Counted from the stretch's first letter, positions 24,110-32,972 are shown. The stretch is 64,000 nucleotides of DNA from Longibaculum muris (GCF_004343035.1 NZ_SMCQ01000007.1:44183-108182); one strand, 5' to 3'. Program-made: numbers and translations. The notes: generated from the letters alone by a model not told the origin.

Positions 24110-25285
24110 ATGGAAAATGACACGATTTATGTAACGATGTTTAAAATGTTTACAGTTCGTTTTGGGGATATTATGATTAATGGTGATGATATGAAGTCAG
24201 ATAGGCTATTAAGACTTTTTGCTTATTTGTTATATAATCATGAAAGAATTATTCCTTCTAGTGAATTGGTTGATATGTTATGGTGTTTTGAGGAAGTTGA
24301 TAATCCAATTGGAGCTTTAAAGAATTTGGTTTATCGTTTAATAGTTTTATTGAAAAAGACTTTTAGTATTAGTGATTTAATTACAACTGGTAAGGGATCA
24401 TATTCTATTAATAAAGATTATCATATTGAGGTTGATGCTTTGAATTTTGAAAAAGAGTGTCAAAAGGAAATGAATACGATTGAGGAATATGAAGAATTTA
24501 GTTGTTTATATACAGGTAAATATTTAGTTGAGGTTGAAGATGATCATAATGTGATTACGAAACGTACTTATTATGATTCTGTTTATATTGAACGTATTAT
24601 GGAGTATGCAAATTTACTTGAAGAACAAGGTGAGTATGCAAAGATGGAACATGTTGTGAAACGTGCTCTTGAAATTAATCAGTTAGAAGAAGAATTGTAT
24701 GAATTGTTGATTAGATCGTTATATTATCAAAAACAGTATAAGCAGGCAGCTGAAATGTATCGTAAAACTACAGAGTTGCTTTATAAGTCTTTGGGGGTTA
24801 AACCTTCTGAGAGTATGCAGGATTTGTTTGAGTTAATTAAAAAGCAAAGTCATAGTGAGGATGCAGATATTATTGAGATTCAAAAGGATTTGGCTGCTGA
24901 AACTCCTGAGGGAGCGTTTTTATGCGAATATGGAACGTTTAGAGAAATCTATAATATGCATTCACGTTTGATGGGAAGACTTGGTATATGTGCTCATATG
25001 TGTCTTGTGAGTGTTGTGAATAGAAAACCTAAGGATGATGAAGCTGATCAGAAATATGTTGAGAAGATCATGGAAAAAATGCAATCTGCGATGTTGAGTG
25101 GTTTACGTATTGGTGATGTTTTATCACGTTTGAGTGTGAATCAATTTATTGTTTTACTTCCTAGCTGTAATTATGAAAATTCGAGTATGGTTATGAATAG
25201 GGTTTTAAGAAAAATTAGATATTCTTTAAATCATACCCGCTTTGATTTAGAAGTGACCATTGAAGAAGTTGAAACTAAGGGGTAA
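24110..25285 (+). CDS. SARP-family (BTAD) regulator with degenerate GGDEF-like domain
   Basis: 391 residues. The N-terminus (about 8-103) is an OmpR-type winged helix; residues about 105-245 form the TPR-like bacterial transcriptional activation domain (BTAD), as in SARP activators. The C-terminal part (about 255-391) resembles a GGDEF domain: GDVLSRLSVNQFIVLLP (335-351) aligns with the GGDEF strand, but GGDEF itself is replaced by SVNQF, so cyclase activity is not expected. SARPs bind 11-bp direct repeats over the -35 region, exactly the pattern at sites A-D. I infer it controls the matrix locus. It is cotranscribed with the next gene (3-bp gap). Confidence 0.8.
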   Translation: MENDTIYVTMFKMFTVRFGDIMINGDDMKSDRLLRLFAYLLYNHERIIPSSELVDMLWCFEEVDNPIGALKNLVYRLIVLLKKTFSISDLITTGKGSYSINKDYHIEVDALNFEKECQKEMNTIEEYEEFSCLYTGKYLVEVEDDHNVITKRTYYDSVYIERIMEYANLLEEQGEYAKMEHVVKRALEINQLEEELYELLIRSLYYQKQYKQAAEMYRKTTELLYKSLGVKPSESMQDLFELIKKQSHSEDADIIEIQKDLAAETPEGAFLCEYGTFREIYNMHSRLMGRLGICAHMCLVSVVNRKPKDDEADQKYVEKIMEKMQSAMLSGLRIGDVLSRLSVNQFIVLLPSCNYENSSMVMNRVLRKIRYSLNHTRFDLEVTIEEVETKG

Positions 25286-25288
25286 ACT

Positions 25289-25717
25289 ATGGATAAGTAT
25301 ATAAGAAGTATGTCATTTAATATGATTCATTTATGTATTGATGATTATGAAAATTATAAAATCAAAGGCAGAGCCTATAACAATACTCGTCAAGAAGTTA
25401 TATGCTTTAATGATATTGATGATATCTTTATTCAGTTTGATCGTATTTTTGATGATAATGGTCAACCCCAAGCATCTCAATCATCAAGAAGCTTTACTCA
25501 TCCAAAACCACTTGGAAGATATCAGTTTAGACCCGAGACTTATAATGATTATGATGAATTTTTAAATGAGGTTGGGAAAAAGGCCACTTTAGATTTGGTT
25601 ATTAAATCAAGAAAAAGATCAACATGGCAAGGAATTATTATTTATAATGGTCAAGAAATTGCATTTGATAGCATTTTAGAAATGTTGAATTATGTCATTT
25701 CTTTCATTGAGAGTTAA
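25289..25717 (+). CDS. Unknown protein with C-terminal W-Q-G domain
   Basis: 142 residues, no signal peptide or membrane segment. The N-terminal 95 residues are unrecognised. The last 40 (about STWQGIIIYNGQEIAFDSILEML) share a pattern with the 61-residue protein at 25793: T-W-Q-G, two strands, then F-x-S-x-L-E-M and a helix. It lies 3 bp after the SARP gene, so it is made with the regulator. It could be a partner or modulator of it, which is a guess from position. Confidence 0.65.
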   Translation: MDKYIRSMSFNMIHLCIDDYENYKIKGRAYNNTRQEVICFNDIDDIFIQFDRIFDDNGQPQASQSSRSFTHPKPLGRYQFRPETYNDYDEFLNEVGKKATLDLVIKSRKRSTWQGIIIYNGQEIAFDSILEMLNYVISFIES

Positions 25718-25738
25718 TTGTTATAAAAAATATATAAA

Positions 25739-25771
25739 TGTGACTGTTGTGTGACATTAATCATGTATTAT
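25739..25771 (+). promoter_or_regulatory. SARP-type promoter, site D
   Basis: TGTGAC at 25739-25744 and 25750-25755 (both perfect, 11-bp period), 10 nt, then TATTAT at 25766-25771. It drives the small W-Q-G protein. Confidence 0.75.
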
Positions 25772-25792
25772 ATGGCTGGTAGGTGGTTATAG

Positions 25793-25978
25793 ATGAAACA
25801 GATGAGTCATAAAAATAACAATTTTATAATTAACATTAAAGAAACACAAAATGATACTTGGCAAGGAAGTATACAGTGGATTGAAGGTAAAAAAGAAGAA
25901 AACTTTAGAAGTGCCTTAGAAATGATTAAACTCATTGATTCTGCTTTAAATGACCAAGACCCATATCATAAAGAATAA
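25793..25978 (+). CDS. Small W-Q-G domain protein
   Basis: 61 residues. It consists almost wholly of one small domain: DTWQGSIQWIEGKK, then FRSALEMIKLIDSAL, clearly related to the C-terminus of the protein at 25289. Similar short proteins occur in other clostridia-like genomes, with no known role that I can name. AGGTGG lies 6 nt before the ATG. It has its own SARP-type site D, so it should rise together with the matrix genes and might give feedback on the regulator. Confidence 0.65.
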   Translation: MKQMSHKNNNFIINIKETQNDTWQGSIQWIEGKKEENFRSALEMIKLIDSALNDQDPYHKE

Positions 25979-26017
25979 AAAAACAATGATTGTATAGTAA
26001 CATTCATTGTTTTTTTA
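25979..26017 (+). terminator. Rho-independent terminator
   Basis: AAAAACAATGA / TCATTGTTTTT stem with 14-nt loop, T-run to 26017. It closes the matrix locus. Confidence 0.75.
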
Positions 26018-26025
26018 TTGCCTAA

Positions 26026-26082
26026 TTTATTTACTAAATATTTATTAATGTATTAGTAAATAAATTGAATATATTTAGTAAA
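26026..26082 (+). promoter_or_regulatory. Three phased operator-like sites before galT
   Basis: TTTACTAAA at 26030-26038, ATTAGTAAA at 26052-26060 and TTTAGTAAA at 26074-26082 are centred exactly 22 bp apart. The first two extend to a perfect 12-bp inverted repeat. They lie just upstream of the galT promoter and look like binding sites for a GalR/LacI- or AraC-type regulator. Confidence 0.5.
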
Positions 26083-26088
26083 AAATAT

Positions 26089-26116
26089 TTGACAATCAAT
26101 CGCATTGTGATAGAAT
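26089..26116 (+). promoter_or_regulatory. Promoter of the galTMK operon
   Basis: TTGACA at 26089-26094, 16-nt spacer, TAGAAT at 26111-26116 with a TGTGA extension. Confidence 0.65.
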
Positions 26117-26143
26117 AAAGATAGAAAAGATAGGAGGAAAATT

Positions 26144-27634
26144 ATGAATCATGAAATTAATAGACTTATTCATTTTGGGTTTAATCATAAAATGTTAAAA
26201 GTTGAAGATGAAGATTATGCAGTGAATTTATTATTGGATTTGTTTCATTTGGATACATTTGAAAAAGAAGATATTGAGGAAGATTTAAAAGAGTGTACAC
26301 CTATTCTAGATAATATGCTAGATTATGCAGTTAAAGAAAATCTTATTGAAGATAACATAACAGCTAAAGACCTTTTTGATACACGTATTATGAATTGTTT
26401 AATGCCTCGTCCTAGTGAAGTTGTTGAAACATTTAATGATTTATATCAAAAGGATTGTCAAAAGGCTACAGATTACTTCTATGATCTTTCTATAGCATCT
26501 AATTATATTCGTAAAAGTAGAACTGATAAAAATATTCGTTTTAAAAAATATTATCAATATGGAGAAATAGAAATCACAATTAATCTTTCTAAACCAGAAA
26601 AAGATCCAAAAGAAATTGCTAAAGCAAAATTAATCAAATCAAGTGGTTATCCAAAATGTTTACTATGTAAAGAAAACGTTGGATTCAGTGGGGATTTAAA
26701 TCGTGCAGCAAGACAAACCCATCGTATTATTCCACTTGATTTAGATGAACAACGTTATTATTTACAATATTCTCCTTATGTTTATTATAATGAACATTGT
26801 ATTGTCTTTAATGAAGAACATCGTCCAATGGTTATTAATCATGATACCTTTACTCATTTACTTTCTTTTTTGGATATGTTCCCACATTATATGTTAGGTT
26901 CTAATGCTGATTTACCAATTGTTGGTGGTTCTATCTTAACTCATGATCATTTCCAAGGGGGGCGTTATACTTTTCCAATTGAAGGAGCTAAAATATTAAA
27001 AACAAACTATTTAAATAAATATCCAGACTTAAAAATAGAAGTTATCAAATGGCCTTTATCAACAATTAGAGTTACTTCTTCAAATAAAGCAGAAATTATT
27101 CAATTTGCTGATGACTTATTAGCAAAATGGAAAAATTATTCAGATAAAGCATTAAATATCCTATCACATACAGATGATATCCCACATAATACAATAACTC
27201 CAATTGCTAGAATGAAAAATAACGAATATCAAATGGACCTTGTTTTAAGAAACAATCGTACAAGTGAAGAATATCCAGATGGTATCTTCCATCCACATCA
27301 AAATTTACATCATATTAAAAAAGAAAATATTGGTTTAATTGAAGTTATGGGATTAGCTGTTTTACCAGCTCGTTTAAAAGATGAATTATCTTTATTACGT
27401 GATTGTTTAATTCAAGAAAAGAAAATTGAAGATTATGATGTTTTATTGAAACATCAATTATGGTATGAAGAATTAAAAGCAGAAAATGAAATTACAAATG
27501 AAAATGTTGATGATATCTTATCGTTAGCACTAACAAAGAAATTTGTTAATGTATTAGAGGATGCAGGAGTCTTTAAAATGAATGATGAGGGTATTGATAG
27601 TTTTATTCATTTTGTTGAATCTATGGAGGAATAA
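26144..27634 (+). CDS. galT: UDP-glucose--hexose-1-phosphate uridylyltransferase (type 2)
   Basis: 496 residues, the long Firmicutes form of GalT. It swaps UMP between UDP-glucose and galactose 1-phosphate in the Leloir pathway. Family segments: the SSGYPKCLLCKENVGFSGD cysteine pair region, GGSILTHDHFQGGRY holding the catalytic His region, and a PHNTITPIARM segment. It lies 3 bp before galM, in a galT-galM-galK operon. No galE is present in the window, so the epimerase must be elsewhere. Confidence 0.92.
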   Translation: MNHEINRLIHFGFNHKMLKVEDEDYAVNLLLDLFHLDTFEKEDIEEDLKECTPILDNMLDYAVKENLIEDNITAKDLFDTRIMNCLMPRPSEVVETFNDLYQKDCQKATDYFYDLSIASNYIRKSRTDKNIRFKKYYQYGEIEITINLSKPEKDPKEIAKAKLIKSSGYPKCLLCKENVGFSGDLNRAARQTHRIIPLDLDEQRYYLQYSPYVYYNEHCIVFNEEHRPMVINHDTFTHLLSFLDMFPHYMLGSNADLPIVGGSILTHDHFQGGRYTFPIEGAKILKTNYLNKYPDLKIEVIKWPLSTIRVTSSNKAEIIQFADDLLAKWKNYSDKALNILSHTDDIPHNTITPIARMKNNEYQMDLVLRNNRTSEEYPDGIFHPHQNLHHIKKENIGLIEVMGLAVLPARLKDELSLLRDCLIQEKKIEDYDVLLKHQLWYEELKAENEITNENVDDILSLALTKKFVNVLEDAGVFKMNDEGIDSFIHFVESMEE

Positions 27635-27637
27635 GGG

Positions 27638-28651
27638 ATGATTAAAGTTATTGAAAGAGTTGATGATCATATTGATTTGATTTCAATGAAAAATGATCAA
27701 TTAGAAGTTGTTGTTTCTAATTTTGGTTGTACAATTATCAAAGTATTAATGAAAGATAAAGATGGAAATGTTGATGATGTTGTTTTGGGATATGATAATT
27801 TTAAACAATATCAAACATTGGATGCTTATTTAGGTGCCTTAGTTGGAAGAATTGCTAATCGTATAGGTAAAGGTGAATTTACTTTAAATGGGGTTGACTA
27901 TCATTTAGCTATTAATAATGGACCTAATCATTTACATGGTGGAATAAAAGGCTTTAGTTATCAAATCTTTGATTATGAAATCAAAGATGAAAAGACAATA
28001 GAATTTCATTATCTATCTAAAGATGGTGAAGAAGGTTATCCAGGTAACTTAGATTTTAAAGCTATCTATCAGTTAGATGGAGATACTTTAAAAGTAAGAT
28101 ATCTCGCAACTTGTGATCAAGATACTATTATTAATATTACTAACCATTCTTACTTTAATTTATCAGGTAAAAAAGAAAATATTTATAATCATCTTTTAAC
28201 TGTAAAAGCTGATTGTTTTGCTTGTATTGACCAAGATGGTTTACCAACTGGTATGATGCGTGAAGTCAAAGATACACCATTTGATTTTAATGAAGCAGGA
28301 TATATTGGAAATCATATCGTTCAAGAAGATGAACAATTAACTCTAGGAAAAGGTTTTGATCATCCATTTATTTTTACTGCAAAAGAAAATCAAGTGATTT
28401 TACAACATCCAGCAACTGGAAGATGTTTAACTGTTTCAACAACATTACCAGGAGCTCAAATATATACAGCAAACTATTTAGATGGTCGTTTAGGTAAATA
28501 TGGACAACATTATTATGAAAGAGATGCTGTGTGTATAGAAACACAAAACTTACCTGATGCGATTCATATTGAAAAAAATCCATCAACAATTTTAAGGAAA
28601 GGTGAAACATATGATGAGATGACATCATATCGATTTGAGGTAAAGAAATAA
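27638..28651 (+). CDS. galM: Aldose 1-epimerase (mutarotase)
   Basis: 337 residues, the standard GalM size. It interconverts alpha- and beta-galactose so that GalK receives its alpha substrate. Visible motifs: GRIANRIGKGEF, NGPNHLHGG (first catalytic His), NITNHSYFNLSG (second His) and GKGFDHPF. The catalytic glutamate is expected in CIETQNLPDA near the end. Its stop overlaps the galK start by one base. Confidence 0.92.
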   Translation: MIKVIERVDDHIDLISMKNDQLEVVVSNFGCTIIKVLMKDKDGNVDDVVLGYDNFKQYQTLDAYLGALVGRIANRIGKGEFTLNGVDYHLAINNGPNHLHGGIKGFSYQIFDYEIKDEKTIEFHYLSKDGEEGYPGNLDFKAIYQLDGDTLKVRYLATCDQDTIINITNHSYFNLSGKKENIYNHLLTVKADCFACIDQDGLPTGMMREVKDTPFDFNEAGYIGNHIVQEDEQLTLGKGFDHPFIFTAKENQVILQHPATGRCLTVSTTLPGAQIYTANYLDGRLGKYGQHYYERDAVCIETQNLPDAIHIEKNPSTILRKGETYDEMTSYRFEVKK

Positions 28652-29928
28652 TGAAAAAAGCAAGTTTAGTTATTAAAGAAATTCAAGATAATCAATATAA
28701 TGCACTTTTAAAAGAAGTCTATGTTGATGAAAGTTTAGTAGAAAATCAAAAACAAAGATATGTCAAAGCGATTGAAAAGTTCATATCTTTATATGGTGAT
28801 CAAGATATTGAAATCTATAGTACGCCAGGAAGAAGTGAAGTTTGTGGAAATCATACAGATCATCAACATGGTGAAGTTTTAGCAGCCGCAATTAATCTAG
28901 ATATAATTGGGATTGTTGCTAAGGATGATAAAGCAGTAAAAATCTTATCAGATGATTATGATATTCAAGCAATTGAAATAAATGATTTAACAAAAAGAGA
29001 TGAAGAAATTGAAACATCAGAAGGTCTAATAAGAGGTGTTTTAGCAAGATACCAAGAATTAGGATTTAAGATTGGTGGTTTTAATGCTTATATGACAAGT
29101 GAAGTTTTACAAGGCTCTGGTTTATCTTCATCAGCGGCTTTTGAAGTCATGGTAGGAACTGTTTTATCTGGTTTATATAATGAAATGTCTATTGATCCAG
29201 TGACAATTGCTCAAGTTGGACAATATAGTGAAAATGTTTATTTTGGTAAACCTTGTGGATTAATGGATCAATGTGCTTGTTCAGTTGGAAGTTTAATTCA
29301 TATTGATTTTAAAGATAATGATCATCCAGTAGTTAATAAGATTGATGTTGATTTTCCTGAATTTAAACATAGTTTATGTATTGTTGATGTGCATGCATCA
29401 CATGCTGATTTAACTAATGATTATGCATCCATTCCTTATGAAATGAAACAAGTTGCAAAATTCTTTGGTAAAGAATTTTTAAGAGATGTCAGTGAACAAG
29501 ATTTCTATGCTCAATTACCAGAAGTTAGAAAAGCAACAAATGACCGTGCTGTTTTAAGAACAATTCATCTTTTTGAAGAAAATAAAAGGGTTGAAAAAGC
29601 TGTTAGTGCTTTATATAATGGTGATTTTGATGCATTTAAGAAAGTTATAAAAGCATCAGGAGAAAGTTCATTTAAATATTTACAAAATATCTATTCAAAT
29701 AATTATACTGATCAACAAGCAGTTTCTATTGCTTTGGCTCTATCAGAAGAAATTTTAGGCTCACAAGGAGTATGTAGAGTTCATGGTGGAGGATTTGCTG
29801 GAACGATTCAGGCTTTTGTGAAGGATGAATTTGTAGAAAATTATAAAGCTGAAATTGAAAAATATTTTGGCATTGGTTCTTGTCATATTCTAAAAGTGAG
29901 AAAGTATGGCGGAATGAAGGTTTTATAG
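28651..29928 (+). CDS. galK: Galactokinase
   Basis: 425 residues of the GHMP kinase family. It phosphorylates galactose with ATP. The signature is GRSEVCGNHTDHQHG rather than the more usual GRVNLIGEHTDY, a variant shared by many anaerobic Firmicutes; the galactose-binding H-T-D is kept. The ATP loop is VLQGSGLSSSAAFE, and the third motif is CRVHGGGFAGTIQAF. It ends the operon before a strong terminator. Confidence 0.92.
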   Translation: MKKASLVIKEIQDNQYNALLKEVYVDESLVENQKQRYVKAIEKFISLYGDQDIEIYSTPGRSEVCGNHTDHQHGEVLAAAINLDIIGIVAKDDKAVKILSDDYDIQAIEINDLTKRDEEIETSEGLIRGVLARYQELGFKIGGFNAYMTSEVLQGSGLSSSAAFEVMVGTVLSGLYNEMSIDPVTIAQVGQYSENVYFGKPCGLMDQCACSVGSLIHIDFKDNDHPVVNKIDVDFPEFKHSLCIVDVHASHADLTNDYASIPYEMKQVAKFFGKEFLRDVSEQDFYAQLPEVRKATNDRAVLRTIHLFEENKRVEKAVSALYNGDFDAFKKVIKASGESSFKYLQNIYSNNYTDQQAVSIALALSEEILGSQGVCRVHGGGFAGTIQAFVKDEFVENYKAEIEKYFGIGSCHILKVRKYGGMKVL

Positions 29929-29951
29929 AACTCCTAAGGGAGTTCTTTTTT
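29928..29951 (+). terminator. Rho-independent terminator after galK
   Basis: GAACTCC, TAAG loop, GGAGTTC, T-run; overlaps the stop codon. Confidence 0.9.
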
Positions 29952-30040
29952 AATTATTTAGGAAAAGTAGGACAATTGATTTGAACTATGTTATGATAAT
30001 GTTGTGATAACAGTTTATTGGGATAAAGAGGGTGAAAACA

Positions 30041-31978
30041 TTGAAATGGAATATTGTAGCAGAATATATTTCATTGGTTATTTTGGCAATTATTTGGGTC
30101 TATGCAAGAAAGGGAAGTCATTTACCAACTTTGAAAAATAGAACCTTTCAAGGATGTCTGGTGATGAGTTTTTGTGCAATTCTTTCAAATATTTTATCAA
30201 CAACAATGATTTATCATTATCAACAAATTCCATGTTTTTTAACATGGATTGTGACAAGTATTTATTTTATATTAACTCCATTAATGGGATTGTCGTATTT
30301 TTTATATACTGTTTCAGTCATTTATCATGATAATAAGGAATTAAGAAAAGTGATGATTATAGCTTTTGTTCCAGCAGTTTTTTATGTTGTCTTAGTTATG
30401 ATCAATCCTTGGAATCATTATTTGTTTAGTATAACTTCATTAGGATATACGCGAGGAATAGGAATTTCTAGCACATATATTATTTTTTATGCTTATTGCA
30501 TAGCAAGTATTATTGTGACCTTAAAAAATATGAAACATATGGATAAAACAATTCATCGTATTCTTTCCACTTTTCCTATTTTAGCAGTTGTTGTTATTAT
30601 TATTCAACAAATCTATCCAAATGTAATTTTATCAGGTTCTGCAGCAACTTGTGCTTTATTAATTATATATTTACATTTACAAAACAAACAAATTTCTTTA
30701 GACTATCTAACTTCCTTACCCAATCGTCAAGAATTATTAAGTATGTTAGATATTATGTTACGTCGAAATCCAGAACAAGATTTTGTTTTAATGGTTATTT
30801 CTTTACGTAATTTCCGACAAATCAATAATACTTATGGACAACCTATAGGAGATGCATTTTTAAAAGAAGTGAGTAGTTTTTTGAATCATATTGGTCCTAA
30901 ACAAAATGTATATCGTTTTAATGGTGATGAATTTGCTTTATTGTTTACACATGTTAATGAAGCTGAAATGAAAAAATGTGTAGAAGTCATTCAAAAACGA
31001 ATGAAACATTCTTGGAAAGTCAATGATTATCGTATTTATTTATCGCATGTGATTGGAGCTGTTCGTCATTTGGATCATTTACAAACAATTGAACAAATCA
31101 TTAATGCGATTGAATATGCAATAAATCGTGCAAAAGTAAACCAAGAGGAAGAAATCTGTTATTGTGATCAAAAGATGTTAGGACAATTAGAAAGAAAGAA
31201 TCAGATTATTCAAATACTTAAAGAAAAATTAGAAGATGAAAGTTTTGAAATGTATTATCAACCTATTTATGATTTAAAGACACAACAATTTATTCATTTA
31301 GAATCTTTGATGCGTTTAAACCATACACCACTTGGAAGTTTGTCACCAGCTGAATTTATTCCAATTGCTGAAGAAACAGGTTTGATTATTGAAATCACAT
31401 ATGTCATCATAAAAAAAGTATGTCAATTTATAAATGATCTACAAAAATTAGGTATAGAACATAAACTGATTCATATTAACTTTTCTGCTATTCAATTCTC
31501 ACAACCTGATTTAAGTGAAAAAGTCTTACAGATTATTAATCAATATCATATTCCTTTATCTTCAATTGAAATAGAATTTACAGAAAGCACACTAGCAAAA
31601 AGCAGTCAAGTTGTTAATGAATTTGCTTTAGAAATGATGAAACATGGCATTTATTTGGGATTAGATGATTTTGGTACAGGTTATTCTAATTTAACGACAG
31701 TGATTAATATTCCTTTTAAGACTGTTAAATTGGATAAGAGTCTTGTTTATGCTGCAATGGAAAGTCATCAATCATCACTTGCAATTCAACATATTTCATC
31801 AGCTTTTCAGGAATTAGGGATGAATATTATTGCTGAAGGGATTGAAACAGTTGAACAAAAGGATATGATGGAAAAGTTTCAAATTAATCAAATTCAAGGT
31901 TATTATTATGCCAAACCTATGAGTGATAAAGATGTAGAAAAATTTTTGTTGTCATATCAAAAGAATAATCCCATTTAA
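30041..31978 (+). CDS. Membrane GGDEF-EAL protein, likely c-di-GMP phosphodiesterase
   Basis: 645 residues from the TTG at 30041, which lies 8 nt after AAAGAGGG; the in-frame GTG at 30032 is too close. About six or seven TM helices (1-215), then a GGDEF domain (about 225-370) whose motif is FNGDEF, so cyclase activity is doubtful. The EAL domain (about 395-640) looks active: LESLMRL, HINFSAIQF, IEFTES, LDDFGTGYSNL, VKLDKS and IAEGIET. It would degrade c-di-GMP, opposing the cyclase at 13466. It is a single-gene unit. Confidence 0.88.
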   Translation: MKWNIVAEYISLVILAIIWVYARKGSHLPTLKNRTFQGCLVMSFCAILSNILSTTMIYHYQQIPCFLTWIVTSIYFILTPLMGLSYFLYTVSVIYHDNKELRKVMIIAFVPAVFYVVLVMINPWNHYLFSITSLGYTRGIGISSTYIIFYAYCIASIIVTLKNMKHMDKTIHRILSTFPILAVVVIIIQQIYPNVILSGSAATCALLIIYLHLQNKQISLDYLTSLPNRQELLSMLDIMLRRNPEQDFVLMVISLRNFRQINNTYGQPIGDAFLKEVSSFLNHIGPKQNVYRFNGDEFALLFTHVNEAEMKKCVEVIQKRMKHSWKVNDYRIYLSHVIGAVRHLDHLQTIEQIINAIEYAINRAKVNQEEEICYCDQKMLGQLERKNQIIQILKEKLEDESFEMYYQPIYDLKTQQFIHLESLMRLNHTPLGSLSPAEFIPIAEETGLIIEITYVIIKKVCQFINDLQKLGIEHKLIHINFSAIQFSQPDLSEKVLQIINQYHIPLSSIEIEFTESTLAKSSQVVNEFALEMMKHGIYLGLDDFGTGYSNLTTVINIPFKTVKLDKSLVYAAMESHQSSLAIQHISSAFQELGMNIIAEGIETVEQKDMMEKFQINQIQGYYYAKPMSDKDVEKFLLSYQKNNPI

Positions 31979-32032
31979 AGACTATACTTTTTTTAAAAAA
32001 TTTAGTACAATACTTTTATAGGAGGGGATATT

Positions 32033-32476
32033 ATGTATTGTCATCAATGTGGAAAAGAAATTAATGATGAGGTGAAGTTTTGTCCGTATTGTGGAGCGCC
32101 TATAGATTTAGGACAAACACAAACAGACCAGGGATATCAGCCACTTCAAGATAATCCTTATAATCAACCATATAATCAAAGCTATAACAATTCTAATGTT
32201 AAAGCAGATGATGCACCTAGTGCTGGTTTTGCTGTTTTATCATTCTTTATTCCAATCGTTGGATTAATTTTATATATTGTATGGAAAAATGAATATCCAG
32301 CTAAAGCTAAATCTTGTTTAAAAGGTTTAATTGTTGGGGTTGTTTTGTATGTTATATCACTTTGCTGTATGTTTGCAGCAATTGGTAGTATAGCCACTGA
32401 TTCTGAAGAAGATCTTGAGTTTAATGGTTATTATAATGCGGTTGTAGAAACAATACCTTATGAATCAATTGATTAA
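32033..32476 (+). CDS. Zinc-ribbon membrane protein (DUF4190-like)
   Basis: 147 residues: an N-terminal zinc ribbon (CHQCGKEI...FCPYCGAP), a Gln/Asn/Tyr-rich linker (about 30-55), then two TM helices with FFIPIVGLILYIVWK, as in DUF4190-type proteins. The function is unknown. The next gene's start lies inside the last 17 bp, so the two are translationally coupled. Confidence 0.75.
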   Translation: MYCHQCGKEINDEVKFCPYCGAPIDLGQTQTDQGYQPLQDNPYNQPYNQSYNNSNVKADDAPSAGFAVLSFFIPIVGLILYIVWKNEYPAKAKSCLKGLIVGVVLYVISLCCMFAAIGSIATDSEEDLEFNGYYNAVVETIPYESID

Positions 32477-32852
32477 GTTTATTATTGAACGATTGAGTCA
32501 TTTTGGAGAAATACCACTATGTAATGGAATTGCTTCAAGAGCACCACATATTGGTGGATTTTGTTTTCCATTATGTTATCGTTGTACTTTTATTTTGATA
32601 TTCTTTGCAATTTGTATGGTGATTTTTTATCGTCGACAAGTTCGCATGCCTTATATGCTGATTGTTATATGTATGATTCCTATGATTGTTGATGGGAGCC
32701 TACAAACATTTTTTGCTGTGATAAGTACTAATTTGAAAAGAGCAATCACTGGAGGACTTTTTGGAATTGGTTTAGCTGCTTGGATGACTCGTTTATTTTT
32801 ATATTTGGATGAAGATATAACATCTAAAATGAGGTCGGAGAAAAGTGGATAG
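32460..32852 (+). CDS. DUF2085 membrane protein
   Basis: 130 residues with three hydrophobic helices and the family segment ending in FPLCYRCTF (C-x2-C-type pair) that marks DUF2085. The charged C-terminus follows the last helix. No function is known. Its start overlaps the preceding zinc-ribbon gene by 17 bp; its ribosome binding site would be inside that gene. Confidence 0.7.
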   Translation: MNQLIKFIIERLSHFGEIPLCNGIASRAPHIGGFCFPLCYRCTFILIFFAICMVIFYRRQVRMPYMLIVICMIPMIVDGSLQTFFAVISTNLKRAITGGLFGIGLAAWMTRLFLYLDEDITSKMRSEKSG

Positions 32853-32866
32853 ACCTTTTCTTTTTA
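32837..32866 (+). terminator. Rho-independent terminator
   Basis: GAGAAAAG / CTTTTCTTTTT stem overlapping the end of the DUF2085 gene. Confidence 0.6.
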
Positions 32867-32923
32867 GCTGGGAATATCTTATGATAGTAAAAAATTATCA
32901 GTTATTATCATGATAAAAAAGAC

Positions 32924-32952
32924 TAGGACTTTTATAAAATATAGTGTATAAT
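32924..32952 (+). promoter_or_regulatory. Promoter before the YheO-type regulator gene
   Basis: Perfect TATAAT at 32947-32952 with a weak TAGGAC at 32924-32929 (17-nt spacer). Confidence 0.5.
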
Positions 32953-32972
32953 GTCATTCGGAGGCGAAAGAC

